64,000 bases of DNA from Spirosoma aureum. Its GTDB lineage: Bacteria; Bacteroidota; Bacteroidia; Cytophagales; Spirosomataceae. Made by a program: the position numbers and the translations under genes. Where the stretch lies: the NCBI RefSeq assembly GCF_011604685.1, contig NZ_CP050063.1:7233001-7297000 (forward strand), given 5' to 3'. This document shows, piece after piece, positions 54,220 to 63,549 of the stretch; within the stretch, counting starts at the first letter, position 1, and each line of letters starts with the position of its first letter. Below the pieces are notes generated by a model. That model did not search any database. It saw only the letters and a program-made list of their open reading frames with translations, and had not been told where the DNA came from.

Positions 54220-55110
54220 TTAGAGAACGTGTTTTTTCTTCCCTAGCTGGGCGTATACTAATTGAATGATACCATCTTTCAAACCCAGATCTGGAACAAT
54301 AATCTTATCGGCTCCAGCCCATCTCATAACGGAAATATAAATCCCGGCGGCTGGTACGATCACATCAGCACGGTCGGCATTCAGACGGAGTTTGTTGATA
54401 CGGTCTTCCTGGTCAAAACCAGCGATGTAATCACGAATCCGTTCAATTTCTGAAAGGGTTGTTTCTAATTCAGAGGTTTTAGACGCCAGGTTGAATAATT
54501 TACTGATGTTACCTCCGGTGCCGACAGCAATAATTTCTTTAGTCGAATCGATATTATCCTCAACCCAGTCTTCAATTTTTCGCCAGGCCCCTTTGGTTTC
54601 TTTGCCTTCCAGTAGCCGCACCGAGCCGATTTTGAACGATTTGGAATTGATTTTCTGGCGATTCTCATAGAGATTCAGTTCGGTGCTGCCACCGCCCACA
54701 TCAATATGAAGAAACTGCCGTTCATCAAGCGCCTGAACTACTACATTATTAATAAGTTCTGCTTCTTTGCTCCCATCAATAATGTTAATCTTAATGCCTG
54801 TTGAGGCTTCGATCCGTTTAGCGACCTCGTGCCCATTGGAGGCTTCGCGCATGGCCGATGTAGCGCAGGCCATATAATCTTCCACTTCATGCAGTTCCAT
54901 CAGCAGTTTGTAAACCTGCATGAGTTTGGCCGTTCGGGCTTCACTTTCAGGAGTAAGCTCGCCAAAATTGAATACATCGTGCCCCAGCCGAAGCGGGAAC
55001 CGTACGTATTCGACACGCTTGAAGCTAACAACGTTGTCGTTATGTAACACCGTTGAGATCTGCAGACGAGCTGCATTGGAACCGATATCGATGGCTGCTA
55101 GTTTCATCAA
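54220..55110 (-). CDS. Ppx/GppA-family phosphatase
   Basis: A 296-residue protein comprising the N-terminal two-lobed ASKHA domain of exopolyphosphatase/guanosine pentaphosphatase. AAIDIGSNAARLQI (5-18) is the phosphate-1 motif, ATSAMREASNG follows, and HIDVGGGSTELNL the second phosphate loop. It is short: the C-terminal HD-type half of E. coli Ppx is missing, as is common in Bacteroidota. Start at 55110 or the Met two bases later. It hydrolyses polyphosphate or pppGpp. Confidence 0.92.
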   Translation of the reverse strand: MMKLAAIDIGSNAARLQISTVLHNDNVVSFKRVEYVRFPLRLGHDVFNFGELTPESEARTAKLMQVYKLLMELHEVEDYMACATSAMREASNGHEVAKRIEASTGIKINIIDGSKEAELINNVVVQALDERQFLHIDVGGGSTELNLYENRQKINSKSFKIGSVRLLEGKETKGAWRKIEDWVEDNIDSTKEIIAVGTGGNISKLFNLASKTSELETTLSEIERIRDYIAGFDQEDRINKLRLNADRADVIVPAAGIYISVMRWAGADKIIVPDLGLKDGIIQLVYAQLGKKKHVL

Positions 55111-55145
55111 CTATAGTTAGGTAGTGACCAATTCGCCGGAGTGGG

Positions 55146-55210
55146 GAATGAGCGAACCAGTGAACGGGATTAGTCACAAACTAGTCGCCTATTCATTAAT
55201 TCGCTCATTC
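55146..55210. repeat. GAATGAGCGAA inverted repeat between ppx and metH
   Basis: Eleven-base arms GAATGAGCGAA (55146-55156) and TTCGCTCATTC (55200-55210), of the same sequence type as the longer inverted repeats at 34395 and 41256. It lies upstream of the metH promoter. Confidence 0.6.
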
Positions 55211-55236
55211 AAAAATTCGCCCAAAAGTAAGCTATT

Positions 55237-55267
55237 TTTGGGACTATGGGTAGAATATGTATCTTTG
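55237..55267 (+). promoter_or_regulatory. Promoter of the SAM riboswitch-metH transcript
   Basis: -33 element TTTG (55237-55240), 19-base spacer, -7 element TATCTTTG (55260-55267), an exact match to the Bacteroidota consensus. The expected transcription start is about 7 bases later, directly before the riboswitch. Confidence 0.78.
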
Positions 55268-55273
55268 CATAAG

Positions 55274-55390
55274 TGCTTATCAAGAAAGACGGAGGGATTG
55301 GACCCAACGATGTCTTGGCAACCAGCCGCTTACTATACAAGTAGGAAAAGGTGCCGCATTCCACCCCAATTTTTTGGGGACAGATAAGTT
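55274..55390 (+). promoter_or_regulatory. SAM-I (S-box) riboswitch
   Basis: Conserved S-box elements are in order: CTTATCAAGA (P1 5' side and first core strand), GGAGGGATTGG, then GGCAACC and, on the 3' side, AAGGTGCC followed by ATTCC. The closing GATAAG (55383-55388) pairs with CTTATC (55276-55281) to form P1. Located between a good promoter and metH, where it should turn expression off when S-adenosylmethionine is high. Confidence 0.9.
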
Positions 55391-55485
55391 AGCGTTTCTG
55401 CTTCCTTCCCCTGTTTTGATAAGCCCCGGTTTTTACGCTATACTATTTTAAGGCCGCTATTGGCGTGCTTTTAACTCTATAAATT

Positions 55486-58400
55486 TTGTATCAATTGGAA
55501 CTGATTACAGACCTTCTGAAACAAAGAATTCTCGTTCTCGATGGTGCCATGGGAACGATGATCCAGCGGTATAACCTGACTGAAGCCGATTATCGGGGTG
55601 AGCGCTTTAAAGACTATCCGCACGATGTAAAGGGAAATAATGATTTGCTGTCGATCACGCAGCCGCAGATCATTCAGGAAATCCATAAACAATATCTGGA
55701 GGCAGGTGCCGATATTATCGAAACCAATACGTTCAGTGGTACATCCATTGCCATGGCGGATTACCACATGGAAAAGCTGGCCTATGAACTGAACTATGAG
55801 TCAGCACGCATTGCAAAGGAAGTAACTGAGGAATTAACAAAGCAAAATCCGGATAAACCGCGCTTTGTTGCGGGAGCAATGGGGCCTACAAACCGGACTG
55901 CTTCTCTTTCGCCCGACGTAAATAATCCGGCGTATCGGGCTGTTACGTTCGATGAACTGGTGAATGCCTACTATGAGCAGGTAAGTGGTTTAGTAGAGGG
56001 GGGCGCCGACCTGCTGTTGGTCGAAACGATCTTTGATACACTGAATGCCAAGGCGGCTATGTTCGCCATTGACAAGTATTTCAATTTAAACCCGCAGCAG
56101 CCTGTTCGCCCAATCATGATATCCGGCACCATTACTGATGCCAGTGGTCGGACATTATCGGGTCAGACAACCGAAGCTTTTTTATATTCAGTTTCACATT
56201 TGCCCCTGCTCAGTGTAGGGCTCAACTGTGCATTGGGGGCCGAATTGATGCGGCCTTATATTCAGACGCTCTCGAAAGAGGCACCGTTCTTTACCTCGGC
56301 CTATCCGAACGCGGGCCTGCCCAACGAATTTGGTGAATACGACGAAACGCCGGACATGATGGCGTTGCAAATCGAAGATTTCATTAAAAGTAGTTTTGTC
56401 AATATTGTTGGCGGTTGCTGCGGCTCTACACCTGATCACATTCGGGCCATTGCCAACGTAGCGGCCAAATATCCGCCACGACAACTCCCAGAGCCTGAAC
56501 CCTATCAGAAATTGAGCGGCCTGGAGCCGCTCAAAATTACGGAGCAAACGAATTTCCTGAACGTTGGTGAACGAACCAACGTGACCGGTTCTAAGAAATT
56601 TGCCCGGCTTATTAAAGAAGGTAATTACGACGAAGCACTGAGCATTGCGCGTGGTCAGGTTGAAGGCGGAGCGCAGGTGATCGACATTAACATGGATGAA
56701 GGCATGTTGGATTCGGCAGAAGCTATGAAGACTTTCCTGAACCTGATTGCTGCCGAGCCTGATATTGCCCGTGTACCCATCATGGTCGACTCATCGAAAT
56801 GGGAGGTCATTGAGGCAGGGCTGAAATGCGTCCAGGGAAAAGCCATCGTAAACTCTATTTCGCTCAAAGAAGGCGAAGAAGCGTTCATTGAACGGGCCCA
56901 ATTGGTTAAACGCTACGGTGCAGCTGCGGTTGTGATGGCATTCGACGAAACCGGTCAGGCGGATTCGTACGAGCGTCGTATTGAAATCTGCGAACGAGCT
57001 TATCGAATTCTGGTCGATAAAGTTCATTTCGCCCCGCAGGACATTATTTTCGATCCCAATATTCTGACTGTTGCAACGGGAATTGAGGAGCACAATAACT
57101 ACGCCGTTGACTTTATCAATGCTACGCGCTGGATTAAGCAAAACCTGCCGCTGGCTAAAGTCAGCGGGGGTGTATCGAATATTTCGTTCAGTTTTCGAGG
57201 TAACGATGTTGTACGCGAAGCCATGCACTCGGCCTTTCTGTACCATGCAATTCGGGCAGGGATGGACATGGGTATTGTCAATGCCGGGCAATTAGAGGTT
57301 TATGACAATATTCCAAAAGATTTGCTGGAACGTTGCGAAGACGTGCTGTTAAACCGTCGGGACGATGCCACGGAACGGTTAGTCGATTTCGCCGAAACCG
57401 TAAAAGCAAAGGGCAAAGCGATCATACAGGACGAAAGCTGGCGGCTCGAACCTGTCAATGAGCGGCTCAAACATGCGCTTGTAAAAGGAATCACGGACTA
57501 TATCGATCAGGATGTAGAGGAAGCACGTCAGCTAGTTGAGCGTCCATTGCACGTCATTGAAGGCCCATTGATGGATGGGATGAACGTTGTGGGCGATCTG
57601 TTTGGCGCTGGAAAAATGTTTCTTCCACAGGTTGTAAAATCGGCACGGGTCATGAAAAAGGCCGTGGCTTATCTGACGCCCTTTATCGAAGCCGAAAAAT
57701 CGGGAGAAGGCTCATCATCGGCCGGAAAAATCCTGCTGGCAACCGTCAAGGGCGATGTTCACGACATTGGCAAAAACATTGTTGGTGTCGTATTAGGCTG
57801 TAATAACTACGAGATCATTGACCTTGGCGTGATGGTCCCAACGCAGAAAATTCTGGATGCCGCCCGCGAACATAACGTTGATATTATCGGGCTGAGCGGA
57901 TTGATTACGCCCTCTTTAGACGAGATGGTTGGAGTGGCTAAGGAAATGGAACGCCAGGGATTCACCCTGCCCTTACTGATTGGTGGAGCCACAACGTCAC
58001 GTATTCATACGGCGGTTAAAGTTGATCCGCATTATTCGGGTCCGGTCATTCACGTACTCGATGCCAGCCGGAGCGTTCCGGTTGCCGGTCGGCTTGTTAG
58101 TGAAACCGATGCTACTCGCGAGCTGATTTTTACTCAAATTAAAGCGGAATATGCCAAACTCCGCGATGACCATGCCAAGCGTCAGAAGGAGAAAAATTTG
58201 TTGGGAATCGAAAAAGCGCGCGCTAATCGTACCGTAATTGATTGGCAGAACTTCGAGCCGACCAAACCAACTTTCCTGGGCAATCGCTATTTCGATGATT
58301 ATTCGATTGCAGAACTAGCCAATTACATCGATTGGACGCCTTTTTTCCAGACCTGGCAATTACACGGTAAATATCCGGCCATTTTCGACGATGCTGTCGT

Positions 58401-59280
58401 TGGGAAAGAAGCCCGTCAGCTGTTCGACGATGCAAATCAGCTCTTGCAGGAAATCATCGACAATAAGCTGCTGAAAGCCAAAGCTGTGGTTGGGTTCTAT
58501 CCGGCTAACTCGGCCGATGACGACGTCTTGCTGCACGATTTTGAAGAGAACGTACGCGATGTTCCCTGCGAACGTCATGGTTCACATCGGCACATCGAGT
58601 ATAAAATCAGCAAAGCTCAGTCGCAGACGGCAGTGAGTCCGGCAGGGGAATTAATATATGATACTAAAACGGTGCTTCATTTCCTGCGCCAGCAGAACCA
58701 GAAAGCGCCAGGATTGCCAAATTTCTGCCTGTCTGACTTCATCGCTCCCTTAGAAAGCGGTCGGGAAGATTATATCGGCGGGTTTGCCGTTACGGCTGGA
58801 ATCGGTATCGAAGCATTGATCGACAAGTTTGAGCGCGACCATGACGACTATAACAGCATCATGGTGAAGGCGATTGCTGATCGGTTGGCTGAAGCATTTG
58901 CGGAACGGATGCACGAACGCGTACGAACAGAATTCTGGCCGTATGCCGCTGGTGAAAAATTGAGTAATGAGCAATTGGTTAAGGAAGCATATCAGGGTAT
59001 TCGCCCTGCTCCGGGCTACCCAGCCTGTCCTGACCATACTGAAAAAGGTAAGCTGTTCGATCTGCTGGACGCCAACAAAATCGATATTGAACTAACCGAA
59101 AGCTATGCTATGTACCCAGCGTCTTCGGTGAGTGGTTTTTATTTCTCACACCCCGAATCAAGGTATTTTGCGGTCGGCAAAATTAATAAAGACCAGATTC
59201 TGGATTATGCGCAACGGAAGAATATGCCCGTAGAAGAGATTGAACGTTGGCTGGCTCCGGTGTTGAGCTATGATGCGTAG
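55486..59280 (+). CDS. metH: Cobalamin-dependent methionine synthase
   Basis: A 1264-residue enzyme with all four modules. The homocysteine-binding barrel has [22 protein letters not shown] (Cys248) and GGCCG (Cys311/312) as zinc ligands. The methyltetrahydrofolate barrel (about 360-620) has [18 protein letters not shown]. The cobalamin domain has [12 protein letters not shown] with His759 as the lower axial ligand, then the SAM-binding reactivation domain to the C-terminus ([26 protein letters not shown]). The start is TTG at 55486 (a second TTG at 55495), since the frame upstream is closed by TAA at 55480 and no ATG precedes the conserved region. Riboswitch-controlled. Confidence 0.98.
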   Translation: MYQLELITDLLKQRILVLDGAMGTMIQRYNLTEADYRGERFKDYPHDVKGNNDLLSITQPQIIQEIHKQYLEAGADIIETNTFSGTSIAMADYHMEKLAYELNYESARIAKEVTEELTKQNPDKPRFVAGAMGPTNRTASLSPDVNNPAYRAVTFDELVNAYYEQVSGLVEGGADLLLVETIFDTLNAKAAMFAIDKYFNLNPQQPVRPIMISGTITDASGRTLSGQTTEAFLYSVSHLPLLSVGLNCALGAELMRPYIQTLSKEAPFFTSAYPNAGLPNEFGEYDETPDMMALQIEDFIKSSFVNIVGGCCGSTPDHIRAIANVAAKYPPRQLPEPEPYQKLSGLEPLKITEQTNFLNVGERTNVTGSKKFARLIKEGNYDEALSIARGQVEGGAQVIDINMDEGMLDSAEAMKTFLNLIAAEPDIARVPIMVDSSKWEVIEAGLKCVQGKAIVNSISLKEGEEAFIERAQLVKRYGAAAVVMAFDETGQADSYERRIEICERAYRILVDKVHFAPQDIIFDPNILTVATGIEEHNNYAVDFINATRWIKQNLPLAKVSGGVSNISFSFRGNDVVREAMHSAFLYHAIRAGMDMGIVNAGQLEVYDNIPKDLLERCEDVLLNRRDDATERLVDFAETVKAKGKAIIQDESWRLEPVNERLKHALVKGITDYIDQDVEEARQLVERPLHVIEGPLMDGMNVVGDLFGAGKMFLPQVVKSARVMKKAVAYLTPFIEAEKSGEGSSSAGKILLATVKGDVHDIGKNIVGVVLGCNNYEIIDLGVMVPTQKILDAAREHNVDIIGLSGLITPSLDEMVGVAKEMERQGFTLPLLIGGATTSRIHTAVKVDPHYSGPVIHVLDASRSVPVAGRLVSETDATRELIFTQIKAEYAKLRDDHAKRQKEKNLLGIEKARANRTVIDWQNFEPTKPTFLGNRYFDDYSIAELANYIDWTPFFQTWQLHGKYPAIFDDAVVGKEARQLFDDANQLLQEIIDNKLLKAKAVVGFYPANSADDDVLLHDFEENVRDVPCERHGSHRHIEYKISKAQSQTAVSPAGELIYDTKTVLHFLRQQNQKAPGLPNFCLSDFIAPLESGREDYIGGFAVTAGIGIEALIDKFERDHDDYNSIMVKAIADRLAEAFAERMHERVRTEFWPYAAGEKLSNEQLVKEAYQGIRPAPGYPACPDHTEKGKLFDLLDANKIDIELTESYAMYPASSVSGFYFSHPESRYFAVGKINKDQILDYAQRKNMPVEEIERWLAPVLSYDA

Positions 59281-59305
59281 AAAATCAACTAGTCTATAAA
59301 AAATA

Positions 59306-59351
59306 AAAAAGCAGATGCCCCGAAGAAAAATCTTTGGGGCATCTGCTTTTT
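59306..59351. terminator. Bidirectional terminator between metH and fasciclin gene
   Basis: Twenty-one-base stem (59306-59326 and 59331-59351) with one G-U pair, A-rich on one side and T-rich on the other, between convergent genes. Confidence 0.88.
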
Positions 59352-59367
59352 AACCAGAATCGAATTA

Positions 59368-59919
59368 TTAAGGCATCAATACTGTATCGATAACGTGAAT
59401 TACGCCGTTTGACTGATTCACATCTGGAATCGTAACCGTTGCTACGCCACCTTTAGCGTCTGTCAACTCAATTTTCTTGCCTTTTTGCATGGCTGTGAGT
59501 GTACCACCGGCAACCGTAGTTAGGGTTGCCTTTCCACCACCATCTGCAATAGCTTTCATCAAATCGGCAGCACTCATTTTGCCCGCCACTACATGGTACG
59601 TCAGAATGCTGGTTAACATGGCTTTGCTTTCTGGCTTGACCAATGTCTCAACGGTACCTTTTGGAAGTTTGTCGAAGGCTTTATTCGTTGGTGCAAACAC
59701 CGTGAATGGGCCAGGACCAGACAGTGTTTCAACAAGGCCAGCTGCTTTAACAGCCGCTACCAGTGTCGTATGATCCTTTGAGTTCACTGCATTTTCGATG
59801 ATATTTTTCGAAGGATACATGGGAGCTCCACCAACCATAACGGAATTTTCCTGAGCAAAAGAAAGATGGCCGATCGTTAAAAAGGTAATTAGAGAAACAA
59901 ATAATTTGAACGTTTTCAT
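59368..59919 (-). CDS. Fasciclin (FAS1) domain exported protein
   Basis: A 183-residue protein with signal peptide 1-22 (SFAQ) and one FAS1 domain. Family blocks H1 ([41 protein letters not shown], seen in parts) and H2 ([13 protein letters not shown]) are present, with the YH motif (LTYHVV) between. FAS1 proteins mediate adhesion. Monocistronic; a leftward-facing hairpin lies 190 bases upstream. Confidence 0.95.
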   Translation of the reverse strand: [183 protein letters not shown]

Positions 59920-60434
59920 GTCGTAAGTTCAGTTGAAAAAAAATGATTACTGTAAATGAACTGTGTGATCGATCGACGTGAAGACTTACGCAGGTAGGCA
60001 GGGCTTTGGATTTAAACCGGCAAAAGATTTTTACGTAAGCGTCAATAAAGGTGGGTTATCTGGTGAGTAATGGGACGTTAATGGGGCTTGAATGACATAA
60101 AAAAAACCGCCGGGTTTGTGTCCCGGCGGAAGGATCCTTTTAAAGGGTGCATGTGGATGGATATGCGGATAAATCAGCCATACAAAATTGGCTCACTAAC
60201 AACTACTTATTCAGGGGGAATTCACCCAAAGCTATACGGGGAATATACGGTTTTAGAGGAAGGTATTTTCCCGTATTTTAGAGTAAAATCCCGTATTTTA
60301 AAATTTAGATAATTGATTATTAAATAGTTACACATTAAACAAATAAGGTGTTTATCGGTAGTGATGTTTCTATTTACCTCAATATGAATTACCTTAGCCC
60401 TGATAGAAATTTCCCACTATTTATTCATACCATT
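59920..60434. other. Intergenic region with leftward-facing hairpin
   Basis: About 510 bases. It holds the fasciclin promoter region on the left and a compact hairpin CCGCCGGG-TTTGTGT-CCCGGCGG at 60107-60129 preceded by a run of A (60098-60106), that is, a T-run for leftward transcription. No leftward gene ends just to its right. A 74-codon rightward frame at 60088 that runs through the hairpin is unlikely to be real. Confidence 0.5.
60107..60129 (-). terminator. Orphan leftward terminator
   Basis: Perfect 8-base GC-rich stem CCGCCGGG / CCCGGCGG with a 7-base loop and, on the minus strand, followed by a run of eight U. It appears to end a leftward transcript that has no annotated gene. Confidence 0.7.
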
Positions 60435-60650
60435 ATGCTAGAATTCGTATTCAAACGGACAGAACTAAACGACTTGATCCAGTCGTCGGGAGCCCCTGCT
60501 GACGGCAATGTTGTTATTCGGCTGGCGTTTTCACCGGGTGATAATAAAGTATTCCCGGCGCGTGTGACCGCCTTTTGCGAGGATGCTGGTGGAAAAGCTC
60601 TGGGTGACGATGAGATTAGCGGTTGCCCAAGGCCTCCTGGCTGCGAGTAA
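60435..60650 (+). CDS. Hypothetical small protein with Cys-Pro tail
   Basis: A 71-residue protein starting at the ATG at 60435 (MLEFVFKRTELNDLIQ); a longer frame from 60348 has no supporting feature. The body is beta-rich (NVVIRLAFSPGDNKVFPARVTAFCEDAGG) and the C-terminus is GDDEISGCPRPPGCE, with two Cys separated by a proline-rich hexapeptide. I do not recognise a family. It is 38 bases upstream of the multi-TM gene of the kinase unit and could be co-transcribed with it. Confidence 0.5.
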   Translation: MLEFVFKRTELNDLIQSSGAPADGNVVIRLAFSPGDNKVFPARVTAFCEDAGGKALGDDEISGCPRPPGCE

Positions 60651-60688
60651 TTACAAAAAAGAAATGTTGATACCTGATTTCGCTTATA

Positions 60689-61351
60689 ATGTGGCCAGTT
60701 ATTAGAAGAGCCATTGATTACTTCGACACGGTCCCTCCTTTGCTGTTACTGATCCTGGCTATAACCGTGATGGTTCGGCCAAAGAGGGACTATGTTTTTT
60801 ATTACATCTGTTGTCAGTTCATATTCAATGGCTATGCCAATCTCCTGAATGAACTTTTAAGAGATAACCTGTTTGTCTACTCACTCAATTTTACATGGTC
60901 TTATTTTATCCTTTCACTCTATTTTATTGAAGTTTATAATTCCCCTGTTTTAACCAGACTTATACTGTTTATTGTTGTATTATTCCAGGTTGATTCGCTG
61001 TTCAACATTGAGCAGGTTACTTCTGAGATGACATTCAATAGCATCTCTTTTGGGATTATTAGCCTGTTAATCACCTTTTATTGCTTACTCTACTATACCA
61101 AACAGTTATCTACACAGCCTAAAGAAAACATCTTACATGTTCGTAATTTTTGGTACGTAAACGGTATCTTTACTTACTACGCCAGTAATTTTTTTATCTT
61201 TCTGACATTCAATACGTTAGTGAACAGACATTATACCAATATCGGTATAATATGGAAAATTCATAACGTTGTTTTTCTGGTGATGTGCATTTATTTTTTC
61301 ATTGGATTACAATGCAAGCCTTCGCTGGAGAAATCGGAATCGTCATTATAG
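60689..61351 (+). CDS. Multi-pass membrane protein, probable signalling partner
   Basis: A 220-residue protein with six or seven hydrophobic helices (for example PPLLLLILAITVMV, FILSLYFIEV, LLITFYCLLYY and IWKIHNVVFLVMCIYFFIGL). It has no catalytic motif and is rich in Tyr/Phe. Its last 40 bases overlap the start of the histidine kinase gene, so the two are tightly coupled. It may supply a membrane-sensor module missing from the kinase; that is inference. No family recognised. Confidence 0.72.
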   Translation: MWPVIRRAIDYFDTVPPLLLLILAITVMVRPKRDYVFYYICCQFIFNGYANLLNELLRDNLFVYSLNFTWSYFILSLYFIEVYNSPVLTRLILFIVVLFQVDSLFNIEQVTSEMTFNSISFGIISLLITFYCLLYYTKQLSTQPKENILHVRNFWYVNGIFTYYASNFFIFLTFNTLVNRHYTNIGIIWKIHNVVFLVMCIYFFIGLQCKPSLEKSESSL

Positions 61352-62109
61352 CAACTCTTTTTTTGCTCTTAATAACGGTCGCTCCTATTTTATTCGTGCT
61401 TATGCATCAACGTCAATATCATCGCTACTTATCTGATAAAGAGGAGATTAAAAACTTAAACCAGCGCGAACTTCTTCAGTCTCAATTAGAAATCCAGAAT
61501 CAGACTTTTCAACAGATTGGCGAAGAACTTCATGATAACATAGGCCAACTGCTTACGGTAGCGCTCATGCGGCTAAATACACTCGAAGACGAGGTTATCG
61601 ACCCAGATGCTCAGCAGTCTGTACAGCAGACCCGTGAGATCATCAGAACGATCATCACTGATGTGCGGGCGCTGGCTAAAACACTTGATCACGATACGGT
61701 TCGACGATTTGGGCTATTGGCTAGTCTGACCCTTGAACTCGAACGGATTCAACGGACTGGGCGTATCCAGATACAGTTTCAGACGAGTGGTGAGACGTAT
61801 TCGCTTGGTGAACAGACCGAGACAGTGTTATTACGCATGACTCAGGAATCGTTGAACAATGCGCTCAAACATGCTCAGGCTCAGAGCATAACAGTTTCAG
61901 TCGACTATCAGCCGACCCTATTTATACTCTCAATTTCCGATGATGGTCGTGGATTTGAATTAGAGGATGTAGCTAAACGTGCCCTTGATAAAGCTGGTGT
62001 AGGATTGACCAATCTTTATCGACGGGCCGGGCTGTTAGGAGGAACCTGTAGTATCGTTAGCCACCCCGGTGCTGGTACACGCGTCGAAATTAAGCTACCG
62101 CGTACGTAA
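61312..62109 (+). CDS. Sensor histidine kinase, HisKA_3 / HATPase type
   Basis: A 265-residue kinase, start at 61312 (MQAFAGEIGIVIIATLFLLL), with one N-terminal membrane helix. His74 lies in the phospho-acceptor motif EELHDNIGQ, followed by dimerisation helix RLNTLEDEV. The ATPase domain shows ESLNNALKHAQA (N box), DDGRGF and GVGLTNLYRRAGLLGG. The family (NarX/DegS-like) phosphorylates a NarL-type regulator, encoded just downstream. Sensing may be supplied by the preceding membrane protein. Confidence 0.93.
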   Translation: MQAFAGEIGIVIIATLFLLLITVAPILFVLMHQRQYHRYLSDKEEIKNLNQRELLQSQLEIQNQTFQQIGEELHDNIGQLLTVALMRLNTLEDEVIDPDAQQSVQQTREIIRTIITDVRALAKTLDHDTVRRFGLLASLTLELERIQRTGRIQIQFQTSGETYSLGEQTETVLLRMTQESLNNALKHAQAQSITVSVDYQPTLFILSISDDGRGFELEDVAKRALDKAGVGLTNLYRRAGLLGGTCSIVSHPGAGTRVEIKLPRT

Positions 62110-62222
62110 ACCGTTTAAAATATAAACGGTTGTTTTTCTAAAAATACTTACATCCGGGTATTGTCTACGATGGTGTAACTACCTACTTTTCAGGGATCAA
62201 ACCACATCCAGCCATCGTACCC

Positions 62223-62870
62223 ATGCCAACTTCCATTGCTATTGCCGATGATCATCGTCTATTGGCCGAGGCCCTTTCCGACTTAATCCAGAAATATGAT
62301 AATTACGAAGTCCTCTATGTAGCCGCTAACGGTCGTGACCTGTTAAACCGACTGCACCAAGGACCTGTACCAGACATTGCACTGGTTGATTTGAATATGC
62401 CCGAAATGGATGGTTTTGAAACGGCCGTACAACTTCGTCAGCATTACCCGGCAATACGTGTGCTGGCTCTTTCAATGACTGATCGTGAAGAACATATCGT
62501 TCGCATGATTCGGAACGGCGCGCGTGGTTATCTCCTCAAAGGATGCCGACCTGCTGAGCTTCGCCAGGCTCTGGATGAGGTTATGGCTAAAGGGTTTTAT
62601 TATTCTGATTTCCTGACTTCACAACTTATTCGTAGTTTAAATACACCCGAATCGGGAAGCTCATCTTCCTATTTCAACCTTAATGGTCGTGAATATGATT
62701 TCCTGAAATTGGCGTGTAGTGAGCTCACATACAACGAAATAGCCGATCGTATGTGTGTGAGCCCACGAACTGTAGATGGCTACCGCGAGGCTGTTTTCCA
62801 AAAAATGGGGGTTCGAACCCGGGTCGGTATGGTTATAGAGGCCGTACGTAACGGGTTAATCGAGTTATAG
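62223..62870 (+). CDS. NarL/FixJ-family response regulator
   Basis: A 215-residue regulator. The REC domain has the acidic IADD pair at 7-10, phospho-acceptor Asp56 in VDLNMPEMDG and Lys105 or so in YLLKGC. The C-terminal LuxR-type HTH is about 150-210: NGREYDFLKLACSELTYNEIADRMCVSPRTVDGYREAVFQKMG. It should be phosphorylated by the adjacent kinase. Target genes are not identifiable here. Confidence 0.95.
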   Translation: MPTSIAIADDHRLLAEALSDLIQKYDNYEVLYVAANGRDLLNRLHQGPVPDIALVDLNMPEMDGFETAVQLRQHYPAIRVLALSMTDREEHIVRMIRNGARGYLLKGCRPAELRQALDEVMAKGFYYSDFLTSQLIRSLNTPESGSSSSYFNLNGREYDFLKLACSELTYNEIADRMCVSPRTVDGYREAVFQKMGVRTRVGMVIEAVRNGLIEL

Positions 62871-62928
62871 GCCGACCCAGATCGAGTTTATGTGTTTCTG
62901 GCACTGAATGCCTGCCTGAATTTGTGGA

Positions 62929-63549
62929 TCAGCGAATAGACACTTGTAGCAATTGGCGACCTAATTCATGAATTGAGGCCTCCAGCCGTTCTGCCTGCTC
63001 GACGGAAGGAAATCTCGAACCTGTCATGAATCGATTAATCGACTCCATATCAATGCCAGCATGGCCAGCAATGTGATTGGCTTTCAGCTGTTTAAATAGA
63101 TCCCAAACGGCGGTTGTGTCATACACGGGCTCGAATATAATCGACTCAAATGTCGAGCGATAGCATACGTTTTCATCGGTTGCACAGTCGATAAGAACCG
63201 TCCGCAAGGTATTTATTACATTTTCTACACTATTACCGCGAGTTGCCGCTAATAGACAGGGGGTTTCTATACGACCCCAGATGGATTTTCCTTGCTTTTC
63301 CAGAATAACATTAAACGCCTTGGTGTGACGAAGAACCGTCGTCCAATGGCTGGTGCCTCCTGACTTATGGGCTGCCCGTACGGTAGCATTAAGCGTACCG
63401 GTTGGCACTTGCTCTAAACCAGTAGCAGGAATAATAAAGCAGGTAGCATGGTTTCTGGTCGAGTGTCCCAACAGGCTATGGGTTTGATGCTTTTGGATAA
63501 CTTCCCAACCTTTTTCCTGGAGTAACCTATTAAGTGCTGAAATCTTCAT
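62929..63549 (-). CDS. HicA-HicB fusion, single-chain toxin-antitoxin candidate
   Basis: A 206-residue protein. Residues 1-62 match HicA-type mRNA interferases: KISALNRLLQEKGWEVIQKHQTHSLLGH with the catalytic His24, then VPTGTLNATVRAA, the GTL motif that closes the double-stranded RNA-binding-like fold. Residues 79-120 match the partial RNase-H fold of HicB (FNVILEKQGKSIWGRIE, TRGNSVENVINTL). Residues 150-206 are a HTH of the Bacteroidota HicB type (HIAGHAGIDMESINRF, SIHELGRQLLQV). There is no Met between the two parts from residue 1 to 167, so HicB is not separately started. Such fusion is unusual; function as a toxin has to be tested. Confidence 0.72.
   Translation of the reverse strand: MKISALNRLLQEKGWEVIQKHQTHSLLGHSTRNHATCFIIPATGLEQVPTGTLNATVRAAHKSGGTSHWTTVLRHTKAFNVILEKQGKSIWGRIETPCLLAATRGNSVENVINTLRTVLIDCATDENVCYRSTFESIIFEPVYDTTAVWDLFKQLKANHIAGHAGIDMESINRFMTGSRFPSVEQAERLEASIHELGRQLLQVSIR

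Noticed and set aside
60088..60312. Rightward frame of 74 codons
   Set aside because: It runs through the GC-rich hairpin at 60107-60129 and has no family character or good start.
62800..62830. Sequence GGTTCGAACCC resembling a tRNA T-arm
   Set aside because: It lies inside the conserved HTH coding region of the response regulator and no acceptor or anticodon stem can be formed around it.
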